The notes under the pieces were generated by a model. It saw nothing but the letters and a program-made list of their open reading frames with translations, was not told where the DNA came from and did no database searches. A program made the translations under genes and the position numbers. This document shows, piece by piece, positions 1 to 13,949 of a stretch of DNA of 64,000 nucleotides. This DNA comes from Prunella strophiata (lineage: Eukaryota > Chordata > Aves > Passeriformes > Prunellidae), in assembly GCA_036583965.1 (NCBI GenBank), contig JAZBQD010000022.1, positions 2,476,001-2,540,000 of the forward strand, in the 5' to 3' direction. Positions within the stretch are counted from its first letter, which is position 1, and each line of letters starts with the position of its first letter.

Positions 1-3000
1 TCACCAGTGCTTTCCTCTTTGCCTGCACTCAAAGGCTCTGGGGCCTATTTGGAAGATATTAACCATTGCCTTTACCTTCTGCACGTTCATCACAGGGTTT
101 GGGGTCTTTATGGATTTATTGACAGGACAGTGCCCATTAATCTTCCCTGCAGAATGCCAGCCTGGGAGTCACTCAGGTTACATCACCCTGCAGACAGGAG
201 CCTTTAGCCAGAGTTTTCAAAGGAAGATGGAAATGAGGTGAAGTAGGAGGTGAGTGAAGCCAAGGGCTGCTCTGAGAGGCCCTGGGGTAGGGAGAGCACC
301 CACCCAGCAGCCTCTGCCAGTGTGTGATGGCAGAACCTGATCTTGGGGAGGCTGCTGGGCTCTGCTCATTGATTCAGCAGGGTCAGGATGACCCCTCTGT
401 GGTCTGGGGTTAATGATCCACATTTGGGGATGATTCAGGAGAGCCAAGAGACGATGAGAAGATGGGTGCTGACCCCACTCGGGGTGTCCCAGGCAGGGCT
501 GGTGATGTCATTGGGAGTTTTAGATGTCTCCTTTCTGGAGAAACTCAAAACAGCTCTAAAAGGCCTTTCTCACAGCAGGCTGCTGCTGGGAACACTGGCT
601 GGGCCATTGGCACTGCAGGGTGGCACATGGCAGGGTAGGTGGCACACAGCAGGGCAGGGTGGGCTCCTGCCCACCTAGGAGATGTCACGCTTTTAAAGTG
701 GGTTTTTTCTTCTATGTCATTGTGCTAAATAATTAAGTCTGTTCCATCTTTACCTACTGACAATGTGGCACTTAATTAAGTAGTTTAATTAGAAGCTGGC
801 AGCTTTAATTAAGTTTAGGACTGTAGAGGTGATTGGGAGCCTGCCAGCCGAGTCGCAGAGCCTTTCCCTGGGGATGAAACGTGGTGGGGGAGAAACCTTT
901 GCTCCCTTGCCCATTGTCCTCAGACACACCAGGGAGGGAACCAACCCCTGCTGCAGCCCCCAGCATCTCCCCAGCCACTGAGGGAGGGGTGGTTTGAGCA
1001 CCCTTTGGGAGAGCTGAGGTCACTGGGCCCATGGAGCAGGAGGGGTTGGCCAGGAGGATGGCAGCAGGAGGGGCAGCAGGAGGGGCTGGCTCTGCCCAAG
1101 GGTGCCCAAGCCTCCTCACCCTGGCTAAACCTGCTGACACCTGGGAAAGGTGACTCTGAGCAGGACAGGTATCACAGGGTGAAGGCTGTGGTGGGCTCAG
1201 AACAGCATCTGCAATTCTACACCATGCCCAGGGCTGTCTAAAAGATGTATTGCTTTTTAATAATGTAAATATGTAAATATTACCGAGGTGCCATTAATCC
1301 TCATTGCCTCAACATGATACCACTCTTAAGAACAAATGTAATAAGAGATTATTAATATGCAAAGTAATAGGACATTAACCTGACTAACACCAATAAATTC
1401 CCAGCTTAGCACAAAACCAGAGGTTGCTCAGAGAGCAGCCTGAGCCCCTCTTGCCTTGGGCCACAGTCCAGCAGCACCCCAGGCTCTGCACCATAGAGAA
1501 ATCCCAGTTATCCCTGTAGGATCCCTTGCCTGGGGATCCCAAATAACTGGGGAGGTGCAAGGAGGCCCTGGGAGAGGAGGTGGGTAGGAGCAGGCTGGGC
1601 TAGGCAGACCCTGCTCCTTGCTGTGGAGCCCCAACTGCTGCAGGGTCCTTTTCCAGAGCCTCACATTTTCCCCCAGGGATCTCATCACCCCTTCTGGCAG
1701 CAGATTCATTTTAAATTCTAAGCATGTATAGGGAAGGAGAGTCTTGTTGGTCCCAGAAGCACAGGAGTGAGCCCAGGCTTTGTGGCAGAATTCCTGGCTG
1801 GACTTCCTAAGACATGGCCAAGCCTCCATCTCCTTGGTGGCTGGAATTTTCTCCCAAGAAGCTGCACCTCTCTCCACAGCCCTAAACCCCAAGCTCTGGT
1901 AAAGGTTTCCAGCCTCCAAGCTGAGTCCAGTGCAGCCCCTTTCTCACTGCCTGCCTTTGCTGGTGTGTTTCCTCTTGGAATGCAAGCACATCCAGGGATT
2001 ACACATTGAAACAAGTACCCCAATTTGCAGGTTCCTGTCACCTCTCCTTAGCCCTGGCAGGGCAGCCTCTGCCTTGAGCTGTGTGAACAAGTGGGATCAG
2101 AGGGAGGACACACAGCAGAGCAAAAGGAGCAGGGGAAGCCATAAAGTCTCAATTTAGGGCTTGAAAAGGAAATTATTCTGTGCAAATGGCTGCTTCAGTT
2201 CAAATCAGCCCTGCCTTGTAAATCCTGCTCATCCCTCTCAGGAGGGAGACCTGGTGAAACAGCCAATATTTCAGGAGCACAGCCTCCCAGAGACCTTCAC
2301 CTCTGAGTGTCCCCGAGCCCCACACCCAGGCACGGGCCTGGAGAGCAATTCAGGCACGAACATGGTCATGGTTTATGCAAAAAATTAACCTGTTGCCCTT
2401 ACTTGGGTCAAAGCAATTCCGTTTAATTTGGTAATCTGGGCCCTTTATCATTAATGAGTCCTTGGGGGGTGGGGGTCAGAGCATCTCTTTTTTGGCTGAA
2501 GAGAGCAGCAGAGATTACTGTTAATATTCAGGCTGTTCAATAGAGCAGAAAGCCCTTTTGCTATTGACAGTGCTACTGGTTTTCACCTCATCAGTGAAGG
2601 GAAATTGCCAAATTAATCTCTCATTGGATCTGAAATTAATCCTCTATTTTGAGGTTAATGAACCTCAGAACTACAGATTTACCTGAGTAGAGTATATTGA
2701 GAAATTGTACACAGTGGTTGTCTGCAAATAATCAAGATAATATCCAAGGAAAATAATAAAACATAGTTTCCTTTCTGTGAAAGAATTAAGTAGAACACAG
2801 CAAAATCATCAGTCTGATAATTTTTTCCCCCAGAGCATTACAGGTTGATGCAACTCACTGCTGGAGGATCTGTACAAGTTTTCCCTCTGAAGGACCTAAA
2901 AAAGGCTATGCAAATTCATGTCATTATATCTGCATCTACTGCTTTTAACCCAGGAGTCTCTCATCAGCGGGTTCCTGAAGGCTGCAATACCAATTAAACC

Positions 3001-3950
3001 ACTCCAAGCTCACATAAATAAGGGTTTAGGCCAACCAGAAGAGCTCCAGTTTATCTGCCTGAGCTGTTTTTGTCTCTGTCCCTCCCCAGTAGCCCTCCTT
3101 GCTCTGCCAGAGCCCCTGGTGCTCCTTTCTCCCCTTCCTCAGCTCACTGGAGCGTTGGTTGGAGTTCACTGTGCTCAACTGCATTTCCCTTTCCAGAATG
3201 TGAACCTTCCCTTTCCTTCCAGGGTTTCTTTTATGCATCATCATTTTAGCAGGCCCTTTTGTACTGGAAATCTGTTTGCCACATGTTAGCTGGAGCTCAT
3301 CTGCTAAGATCCCCAGTTAAATATTCATGGGGAGGGAGCAGTTGAACTCGGGTTACACAGCAGAGATGAGAAGGGTGCTCTGGCAGAGGAGACTGACTCC
3401 ATATCAAGTTAAAAACCCTGTGGAAATGGTTTACCCCACATAAGGCCTGGGCATGGAGAGGTAGGAAAACATCCCAGTCACACTGTGTTGCTGAAGGTGG
3501 CACCCTGGTGCCCTAAAGGACAGCTCTGGTGGCAGGGGAAACACTGTGTGAGCTTGTGGCTGTTAGAGAAGCCAGAAGGAACTTCCAAACAGGTTGAGCT
3601 TTTAATGGGCAAAGGAAAATGAGGTGTCCTTGCATTGCACATGTCCATGCCCAAACACACGGGGGAAGGAGAGGGGTTGGACAGGGAATAGCATCAAACC
3701 TGCTGTGCCAGTCTGAAAGAGTGACTCAGGAGCAGGTGGTGCTTGGGCAGGGCAAGGTGGAGAGCAGCACTGCCTGTGCCAGGGCCCTGTGCCTTTGGAG
3801 AAGTCTGGGGACAGGACAGTGGCCTCAGCCTTTGGAGGAATGGCTTGGGACAGACCACCCAGCCAGGCTCCTCTCCAGTGGCTCTTAACTCCCACAGCGT
3901 GGGGACAGGAACAATAAGGGCAAAAGGACAAGAGAGCAGAAGTCAGTCTG
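1..3950. other. Non-coding flank 3' of LHX3, first part
   Basis: No coding frame with family resemblance. G+C-moderate unique sequence alternates with AT-rich stretches (1240-1400, 2380-2830) rich in ATTAAT, TAATT and TTATGCAAA words. These resemble regulatory conserved elements of developmental loci, which only cross-species comparison can confirm. Confidence 0.5.
728..816. promoter_or_regulatory. Cluster of TTAATTAAG homeodomain-type sites
   Basis: Four sites occur within 90 bp: ATAATTAAG near 729, CTTAATTAAGTAG at 771, TTTAATTAG near 784 and TTTAATTAAG at 804. Homotypic clusters of this kind are seen in homeodomain-responsive enhancers. Function here is unproven. Confidence 0.35.
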
Positions 3951-3958
3951 GGGTGTCG

Positions 3959-3972
3959 GGTAACCGGTTACC
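3959..3972. promoter_or_regulatory. Perfect 14-bp palindrome GGTAACCGGTTACC (Grainyhead-type)
   Basis: The sequence is identical to its own reverse complement and contains AACCGGTT, the known dimer site of Grainyhead-like (GRHL) factors. It sits at the edge of the CpG-rich element described next. Confidence 0.4.
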
Positions 3973-4009
3973 TGAGCTCTGCCTAAAGGTAACTTCCTCA
4001 TGAATAGCC

Positions 4010-4430
4010 CAGGAGCGCTCATCCGAACGCTCAGCCCAACAGCGACATGCGAGGCTGGTGAATTATGCAGGGCGGGGTGCTGAGCAGATGGCATCGCTGC
4101 TGTAACCTGAGCAGCCGCACGACACAACACGCAAAGCCCAGCAATTAACCTTTCCCAAGGTTTCCTCTTGTCCCGGGGATTAAACCTCCTTCAACCCCCT
4201 GCGCTCCACTCCTGCCCGAGAGAAACGAGTAATCCCCCAAATAAATAAGGGAAAGAGATTTCGATACCTCCGGCAGGCCGGTGAGATTGTCACACGGCTC
4301 CCGTGAATAGCGGCGGGTCTGGAGAGGGAGAGCTCCGTGCTGCCCCTGGCACTCGCCCTACCCATCCCCGGAACAGTCCCACCCCGGGGGGCTAAAGACA
4401 GGAAAAAAGTGAATTCCATTCCCTGTCACT
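4010..4430. promoter_or_regulatory. Small CpG-rich element with inverted bicoid-type sites
   Basis: CpG density rises clearly against its surroundings. GGGATTA (4176-4182) and TAATCCC (4230-4236) form an inverted pair, the arrangement also seen upstream of LHX3 exon 1a. No coding frame is convincing. It is a candidate distal enhancer or orphan CpG island about 32 kb from LHX3. Confidence 0.4.
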
Positions 4431-4479
4431 CCACCTTGGCAGCAGCTTGGTGACCACACAGTATGGTGAGGAAGGGAAA

Positions 4480-4760
4480 CATGAACGTGGGCAATGATTT
4501 ACTACTTAGATGAAAAAAATATTTGCCAAATGCGAGGCGTTCACCTTGGTGCATGACAAAAGCTATTATTTTAACTATGATACTTGATCCTCTTTGTAAT
4601 TAAACTGATTAATTCACAACAATAGAGTCTATATCGCCTAATACTTTTAATTAACAAAGTGTTGTACATATACTGGCAGAGCATTACTGGCATGCTTCCT
4701 AGGCAATACACTTAATTCTGTAATAAATTATTAGGACAAATGACTAAGATACATTGCACT
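4480..4760. promoter_or_regulatory. AT-rich putative conserved non-coding element
   Basis: This unique, repeat-free stretch is dense in homeodomain cores (GTAATTAAACTGATTAATTC, TTTTAATTAAC, CACTTAATTC). It looks like a vertebrate developmental enhancer by composition only. Confidence 0.3.
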
Positions 4761-7700
4761 CTGGAAGAGACTGTCAAGAGAGAAGGACTTCAGACTCTTG
4801 GGCACTGGTTGGACCATCATGGAGCAGAACAGAGCCTGGGGGAGGAAAATGTGTGCAAGTACAACACTGGCAGCTACAGCACCTCCAGAACGAGCTGAGG
4901 CAGAGCCAGTCCTGCTCCTGCCAGCCCTGGTGACTCAAGACTGGGGTCACCAGCCACTGTAGGGACACCCTAGGAAGGAAAAGAGTGGAGGTAGCAGGGG
5001 AAGAAAGCACCAGAATGGAACTAACCAGCAGAACTCGACCCTTGGCATGTGCTGGACTTCAGATCTTAGAGGTGACCAAAGTCTTTATGATTGATTATCA
5101 GGTATGAGAAGGGAACCATGTCTTTAAAGTAAGAATGTGGAGGTTAGGGGAAGGACCCTATGTTTTTCCAGGTTTATTATGAATCAGTTTAGAGGCAAAT
5201 ACCCTGGGGACACATGCAAAGCAAAATTCATTCCTGCAACTTTTATTGGATCACAGTTGAAGAACCTCACGGGCACAGGTCATCTGTGTTACTTTAAGAC
5301 ACAATCCCTGGGGTCAAGCTAATTAGCACCAGGGATCACATCACAGGCTTTTCCCTTTCCTCTTTGTTTCTCAAGTCCTCTCTGACCTCTGGTCAGAGCC
5401 TCCCAGTCACCACTTGCCTCCAGTTTTCTGGCTGACAGACCTGTGGCTTGGCTCAGACACTCAGCTGAAGAAACATCCAGGTTTCTTCCTCTTTCAGTCC
5501 AGTTTGGAACCAGACAAGAGACAATTCATGGCAAACACACCTTTACCCCTCTCTCCAAATTATGGGAGCTGTTTGCTGGACAGCTCTACCCATAACTGAT
5601 ACTGGTTGTAAGAGCCCCACAGCAATCACAGCTGAAGGGTTTTCAGCAGCATCCAGCTGGGGCTGAGCACATTCCCTCCTGTCCCTGGGCAATGTGGGTC
5701 AGCACCACTTCTCCTCTGACTGGCAGATCCCAGCCCGTTGTGCTTGGTCAGCACATCACAAAGATGAGTTTCATGCAAAAGCTGAGCCCTAGCCCCAACC
5801 TCATAAATTTATTATGCATTACATCCAATTAATGTAAATTATTACAGTGACTAAATAATGGCTCTGCATCAGATAGGGGAATAATCATAAGTGAGCCTGA
5901 AAAGTCCCAAGGTCCAACTGTGTTAACCCTTTCCCCTGACTCCACTGGACCTGGTGTGAGGATTGGGAACCAGCCCAACTCCTTTGCCTTTGGGATAAGG
6001 GGACACGTAGTCCTGTCTCTGAGGCAGATTTAGCATTTGGGGGGCTTTGGGGGGGTCTGTGGTCAGAGTGCCCCAGGCAGGGAGCTTATGCTCATCAGAA
6101 ATGCCTCCAAGTGTCTGTGCTGCTGAGACCTGGAGGGACCCTGGTGTGTTTTTCAAGGCAGAAGTGGTCATCAATGTTTGCAATAATTCCTGGGCTCAGA
6201 TTAAATGGAATAAAGGCATGAGTTCCAAGCAATAAATAAATAGTCCTCTCCCTGCCTCAACGTGCTTCTCATGGATTCATTCTCAAGCTTTCCTGCCTCT
6301 TCCTCCTTGCTCTTGCTTGTGCCCAGCTCCTCGTGGTACCTGTTTTACCTTGGCAGAGCAGCCCACAAATCATAGTGACACACCAATCAAGAGATCTGGA
6401 AATTTTTACACCACTCTGCCTCTTGAAAGATGAGTCACCTTCTGCACCACATTCCTGGGCATCCAGATAAATCTGTCACAAACTTCTCCTTCCCTCAAGG
6501 TGCAAAATTCTCTCCCTCTTTCAGTAGAGCTGTATTTCCTCCTTTTAAGCTCCTCTTTCTTGCCCCCAACACACACTTCCCCACCCCTCAGCCATCTCAG
6601 TATATTTCTCCCTTTGTTCCTGTTTCACTGACAACTTCATCCTAATAGTCTCCTCAAAGGAATGATGAATGCATAAGCTGCATATTGATCACTGCAGTGA
6701 TTGATTACTGGATCTCTTTGACAGATGAGCCTACTAAGGTAGTTGCCAATATGGAGGTATGGATGGCAGGGCCCCCTTGTACAACAGTCTAATGGTATCT
6801 GACCTGATAGGGCAGAAAGGCAACTCCCTCATTTCAGCAGGAAAAAAGGCCTCTTTATACTCTTTATAAAATAATTCATAGGAAACTTAAAACACTCAGA
6901 CACAGAGAGATTGCAAATGGGGAAATATGATGGATTATGGGTTGAAAGGAGCCGACTTCTGGAAGCTAAATTGATCCCCAGGAAAATGTTTTTGTCTGCT
7001 GTGAAAAATGGGCAATATCTCAGCAGCTCTGGAGGGCTATAATCTGGAAAATAATTTGCTTTTGATTTCCTTTAGTTTCATGCAGCCTTTTTTTTTTTTT
7101 TTTTTTTAAGTTGGTTCCTTGCAGGCTTTGTTGCTCAGCTGGGAGAATCAGTGATGAAACAGGCGAGGGATTAGCCATGGACAAATACGAGCTGATCCTT
7201 ACTTATGGTTATAAAGCCCTCACCCCACCCAGTGTCACTTATTCCACAGGAGATGTTACACCCCCTGCAAACAGCACTGCCTAGGAAAAAAGCAAAGCCA
7301 AGCACAGAGTTGGGCATGAGTGTATCTGAAATAAATTAGAGAATCTGTGCCCGTGATCCTGCACCCAAATGTGATGAACACACTCCTTTTCTAAATGTCT
7401 CCAGATTGCCAGTGTACCTCACTAACAATGAGGAGTAGATTGCACGAGGCTTGCTCAGCCTCCTTACTCAGTCCTTGCTCAGTGAGAAAGGCTCTGTGTG
7501 TGATCCTGTGAAATGGGAGGCACAGTTCTGGGAGCACTGCTGGCACCAGGCAGGCAGGGAGAGAATTCCATGAGCTTATTTACTGCTTCTGCCCCTCACC
7601 AGGATGTCCTGCCTCCCTAATTTAGGGGCTGGAAAGACAGAGAACTCAGGGGTGCTCAGTAAAGCACATTTAGAAGCTTCTCTTCAGCAGAGGAGTTTCT

Positions 7701-10600
7701 TTTGCTCCCATTTTTTATTCGGCTTCCCGCTTCTACTGCTAATAACGAGAAATGTTTTGGCAACAACTAGAAGAGTTTTGTCCGAGTTCAAAGTGCTAAG
7801 AATAAAATTTATAGGAATAGTTACAGCCTCTCAGTGCCTGGAAATTCCTTGGCAGTAGGCTTTTGCTCCAGAGAAATATCGAATCAATGGTGTGCTAACA
7901 GCTCAGGAGCCTATTACAATAACACGCATACCTTGAGTCCAGACAATCAATAACTCAGAGGGATGCAGCTACCAGAAAACAACAACAAATTAGTTAGATT
8001 TCCATAGACTATACATTTGGTGAGTAATAATCTGTAAGTGGAAATGAACCCAGCCTGGAGAGACCACTGAGCCAAATGGAGATCTTTTATTCATGGCTTC
8101 AACTATTCACTGAGCAGGATGTTTGGGGAGGGCTTCAAGCTTCTAAATATACATGTGCATGTTTGGCTTTACACATATTCCTACTGAGCCCAGCCACTTT
8201 ATTGCTACACTGGAGTTCTGTTTGCAAAGGTTTTCCAGTATAAGTCAGGATAAAAGTCCAGTAGTGAAAGACTGGCAGGCTTAAATTTAATGTATCTTAT
8301 TATTTGCACGTTCCTATTTTGAGGTATGGCTGAAAATCCCTAAATACAGTCCAGAGGTCAAATCTTTCTCAGGTTACATATTATTGCTGCTGACTTATAG
8401 TCTTCTAAGTCAGCCAGGATTGACCTCTGGCTGTATAAAGCACTTGAAGTATAAGAGCTCTCAGAACAGCAGAACCACAAATCACCAGGTCTAAGTACTA
8501 CAAACAGTTTTGAGGCTATTTCCATGGTTTCTCTACAGGCAAACTCCTGTTTCCTCTGAGATATCCAAGTTCATTTTTCTCCCTCTGGAATAATAATGAA
8601 CGTTTGAATGAATTTTTAATCATAGGTGACTATCAAAAGTTGATTAGCCCTTTATTGCTAGAGCTTCTGTTAAGTAAAGCTAAATGATAAAGAAAAGTGT
8701 GAAAAAGCACAGGTGACATCCACACCTCCCCTACTGATTTATTCAGGCCACAGCTGTGCCTGTCCTGTCCCTCACAGATCTGGATCCCAGCTTTTACCCA
8801 ACACCTGTACAGAAGAGAAGAGCTACAAAAAATGATTTAAATGACTTGGCTAAATTCAAAGCAGCTCAGCTTGCTCATCTAAGTGTAAAATTAGATCAGA
8901 AAGTAGCCATGGAGCATCAAAACATTAAATGTTTCTCACGGTCACCTGGCAGGCAGTTTCTGAGGAGGCAGATCTCACAGGCTGGGAGCTGATTTTATCT
9001 GCTCAGGTATTAAACTCTCCTATTCTTGACAGATTTTAAGGAGCCCTTTTCTGATTACTAGGTTTTATTTTTCCAGCTGAAACACAAATACCAAAGAGGA
9101 TGTGTTACAGAGATATATTTGCTTATTGCTTTTAGTAGAGTCTAAATGTCTGCTGCAAGCTCTCTGGGGAAAGCACATCTGCATTAAAAGTGGCCTTTCC
9201 AACAGAAGAGACCCTTCATAGCTACTGTTATTAATCATAAAAGCTTTTAATTACCTAGTTCTGACTGGACCTAGATGAGTGGCTACACCTGCAGGTAACA
9301 CCAACCACTTGCCTCTGTACTTCTTTTTGTTTTATTATCATTGTGTAATTATCTTTCATTTATAAGAAACACAAATTTTCAAAGAAAATAAGAATCCCTA
9401 TAATAACCCCAAACTTCTGGATATTTCCAACCCTGCACCACACTCCAATCCAAGCTGAGAACAGGCAGGAAAGAGTCTCTTAAATGAAGATATAAAGATA
9501 AGGCTGTGCCTAGCACAAGAATATACATTAAGTTGCTCCAGGAACATATGTACCTGTGGGGGTGTCAGGGAGGGTCCAAAATTGTGAATTCCATTTCAGG
9601 GAGACATTTTCATATGGATGTGGGGAAGCATTCAGCAGTGTCATGGAGTGATCTATGGCTATTGCCAGCACAGGCCAGGCACAAGCACTGCAGTGAACTT
9701 CCACACTCGTGCACGTGGAACTATTTTTCATGGATCTGATGAATTCTGCAGCGACGTTCATCGCAGTAGGACACATTATTGCTGCAATATATGACTATCA
9801 GTAACACCTACAAGCCTTTAATATTCTGCAGCTGAACTGTGGAAACAGAAGAAAGTCACTTGTAAATGCCTAATTCACAGTGTAAGTGGGTTGTCTGTCA
9901 AAATAATGCTCAGATGTGAAACTTCAAGTAGGAAGCCTAAAAATCAGAAAAATGCAAGGAACCTCTTGATGAATGTTAAAAGCAGTTTAGAGAAGGAGAA
10001 AACGACCAGAATACTTTTTTTGCTTTCATCCTCATCACAGAGCTGCAATTAGCTCTGTCTGTACAGGTATCTAATCACAGGAATTTCTGCAGTCTTAGCA
10101 ACCATCATCTGAAGAGTAAAGAGGGTTGTTTCAAGTGACAGGGCTTTGAATATGGCAAAATGGATTCTGCCCTTCATTTTCCCACTACAGGAAATGTCTC
10201 CTGCTTCTTTCTGTCTCCCAGTTCATTTGTTTCAATAGAAATACTGGTTAAGGGTGCTGTGCTGCAGGATTTGCAGCTGCACTCCCTGTTCCTCTACAGA
10301 TGGAGTCGGTCTCCTTCAGAGCACCCAGTCACTCATGGGAGCAGGTCCTAACTCTGTCCCCTCCAAGGACATGGAAGTTAGGTGGTGGCAGGGAGAATTC
10401 AGACTTGGAGAAAGAACGGACTGAACAGAAGGGTTGCAACACAAAAAAAAAACACATTAAAAAATGAGCATTTTGTGTTACATGATGGGATTGTCCACTC
10501 CTGCCTCCAGTACCAAACCTGCTGTGGGATTTGCAGCGTGTGAGTCCATCAGACTTCACCTGCTGGTGCTGCAGCTGCACGGGGCAAACAAGGAGCAGTA
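4761..10600. other. Non-coding flank, no gene seen
   Basis: Unique AT-rich sequence with a 20-T run at 7088-7107. Short open frames show no domain, homology or splice context. No transposon was recognised. Confidence 0.5.
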
Positions 10601-10699
10601 GCTGCGGGAGCTGCAGCACAGACTGAGGGGAGCTCCCCTCTCCCGAACCGCGGCCATCAGCCGGACAATCCTCCTTGGCATTCCCGTCATTGGAACCGC

Positions 10700-10970
10700 C
10701 CGGCAGCTCTTTGCATGAAACATTGTCCCAGGCTTTGGCAGGAAGTTGTGCTTCCCGACAGACTCTCATAGGAGGCACTTGATTATATTAGACAGATAAT
10801 TATTGATCCAGCTATAGTTTATCCTTGCTGCCTAATTTCAATAAACAACAGCTTGGGGGAATTAGCAAGGGATTCTGTTCCCCCTCCCCCTGCTTCTTCA
10901 GGATTTGTCAGAAACAAGATGATTTATGTGTATTCCAGTAAGATTCTCGTTTGTTGGCAGGCTGCAGGGA
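10700..10970. promoter_or_regulatory. Putative regulatory element with octamer-like site
   Basis: TTTGCATG near 10711 is octamer/POU-like. It is followed by ATAATTATTGATCC, a TTTATCC word and CTAATTTCAATAAAC in unique sequence. POU1F1 and HESX1 act in the same cell lineage as LHX3, but binding here is only inferred. Confidence 0.25.
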
Positions 10971-13949
10971 TTGTTTGGTGTTGGAAGTACTAAGCTTTTA
11001 TATTTAAATGCTTCCATGCAAGTATTCATGGGTCTCACTGCCTTGCATTGTAATATCTGAATAATAACTGTGACTTATGCAAACCAGTTTTCAGCTGTTC
11101 ATCGGGATCAATTTTTCATTTTAAGCAACTCCCTGCCATCCCAGGGAAAAAAAAAAAAAAACAATCTGATAGGCAAGAAGAGTGAGACCCAAGGAAGGCA
11201 GCAATACTCTTCCCTTTTTAAATAATGCACAACTCATTTCTGGAGCACTTTCAAATGTGTTGCTTTCTATTAAGTACAGATAATATTCTGAGGATATTCC
11301 CCCCTCCTTTCAGGTGAGGCTTTTGCAATAGCAAAGAGCCACAAAGCACAGGCAGGATGGCCAAATAACTTCAGTTCCTTCAGGGAACACCTCAGTGTCA
11401 TTTCTCTTTTTTAATAAAAATCTCCCACTTGGACAGTGAAAGAAAATTCTTACTGCTAATAGTTAGATCTCTGCAGGTAAATAAGTCTTTTTAAAACACC
11501 CTGGTTTTATTTCTACTTCCTGGCTCATTTGGGAGTCCCAGTTGCTGGAAGACTGTTTGGGATTTAGTTGTCTCTTACTGGCACAATTTGGAAGCTTGCT
11601 GCACAATAAACACTTCATTAAGCACCAGACTGATGAGTTACAACACGATTTACAGATGAGCACTTGGGAATGATCTGCTCACTTCCAGGCCTGGGCTTCC
11701 CAACAGGAACCAGATCCCAGCTGGTGGTTTTCTCAAGGCCACTTAGATTGATGCTCTGGCATTTCAGCTCTGTCCAAGAGTCAGAGTAGCCAAAATTCTT
11801 TCATTAGCTACCAGATACAAAGGTCACATAGGAAATGGCTTGAGTGGGTATCCATGAAAAATCCCTGATTTGGCAATATCTGTGTGCTTGCAGTCTGTGC
11901 AGTTCGGAGGAGCCTGGAGCTCTTGCAAGCATCAGCAAGGAATCCTTTTGTCCAGGAAAATAGAAAGTAAAACAGATTCTATACAGGACACACAGTATTT
12001 CATACTGTCACTTGATTATTTACTTTACTTTCAAGAAAGGTTTCAGTTTTTAAAGGTTATCCTGAAACCTAAGAAAAAACCTAAAAGAAACTAAAAAAAC
12101 TCAACCCAACCCTCTTCCCACCTTAGTTCCAAGGCCTCCTTACTCCTGAGTCACAGTCCCTATTATAAATTGTAAATTTTGCCCAGAAAAAGGTGAGGTC
12201 AGGACCTGTTGTAGCTGGGAATCCCAAAATAAACTGTAAATCTGGGATGGCACTGAGTGCCCATTTCCTCTGGCCTCTCACAAAAAGAATGAAACCCTTT
12301 TCCAGAAGTTTTTGCAGTAGTGGGGCAAGAGAACAACCTTCCAACAGACACCTGGCCTGGTTTTAAAGACTTAGTGGGGAACATCCCCACAGCCCATGAG
12401 AAGAGAGCCCAACAGTGAATCACTAGCACAACTGAGGAAAGTTAACAGATTCAGTCAAGAATTATTGGAGTGGCACAATTTTCACAAAATATTGAGGCTC
12501 TTTCAGAAGAGATCCTGTTTTATTTTTCACTCTCTTGCAGCACAAGCATCCAGGATCTCCTTTGCTGCATATTTAGTGAACAGCATCTGCAGCATCTTAA
12601 TTACAGTAGCTGTTCTCATCTTAATCTCTTGCTTCAGAATAAGGTTAAGTGTAATCTGTCCTAGATTCTTATACAGATGGTTCGTTTCTTAAATACTTGA
12701 GAAGAGTTTAGTCGATCTTTAATTCCTTAATCTGGGAACCAAGACCAACCAACCTGATTCTGACTGATATTTTAGCAGATTTTACAAGAAAAATGTAACA
12801 CACACACTAAACACAGGTTGATTCCTTTTTAATATACTTTTTTGGTTCTAATGAAAGTTGCTGGGAGTGAGAAGATCCACATGACTCTGCCTTCCTCCCA
12901 TTTAACTCAAAGGACTACACAGCATTATGGATAAAGAGCACATTAATCTCAGAAGAAGCCAGCAAATATTTTTTTCTTTAGCTGAAATATAGGAGTTTCT
13001 AAACAGTTCAATAATATAATCAGTAGAATTTTATTTTTTTTTTTAAATCTATGACCAGATTGCCAAAGAATACAAGTCCTTATTGGACATAGATTTTCTT
13101 TCTGCAAGAAAGCTGTGCCTACCCAATTATGATCCTGGCAAGGAACAAACTAAGACACACAATGACAGTTTTCAGTTTTGTTTATATTGAAACACAGCAG
13201 TGAAAACTGATGTAAAATTTCAAACCACAGTTTTGGTTATTAGTTATTTATCTGAGTCTTGAACCAACCTTCTTGACCTTCACACAAGCACGAAGAAAAT
13301 AAAAGGGCAGGATTTTTCACTCAGACTAAAGGAATGAAAACCTCAAGGGTTCACTACACTTTTTCTTGTCTGCTTCAATTTCCCTGTACGAGTTGTGTTG
13401 CTCTTTTATTCCCAGTATTGCACCAAGGGAAGCCAGCTGATGAGAGCACAGTTTCATCGCTCTACACTCCCAGTGAGAAGCAATGACAGCTCCCAAAAGC
13501 AGCCAGAGGAAGTTATGAAATAAGAAATGAGCACCCCAAAATCCTGTGGCAGTGTCAGCCCAGGATGCTGCATCCCCAGAGTTACAGGCTGTCATCCAGC
13601 ACAGCCCTTCTTTTCCAGAGGAAATAACTGTTCACCTCTTTAAGCTAATAATCACTTCACCATTTTAATTCCCCAGCTCTTGGCTTGCGCTTATGATTTC
13701 AAGCTTTGCATTCAGTAAGACCCTAAAGAAAGCTCAAGAAATGAGCTCCCCAATAGTCACTTCTCTCAATGGGCTCTTCCAGAACAGGCTCTGCCCACGG
13801 TGACCTCTGGCAAGCCTCCAGGGAAGGCATTTTGATGCCCTTTCCAGCAATTCTGAGAGCTCCATGTAAGATAATTGAGATGTTTTATTTCCCCTCAAAT
13901 ACTGGAGTGAGGAATTTACTGGGAGCATTTTAAAAAATAGTGATGGGCA
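10971..13949. other. Non-coding flank, no gene seen
   Basis: AT-rich unique DNA with an A run at about 11147-11161. A 98-codon open frame at 12396-12692 has no recognisable domain. Confidence 0.5.
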
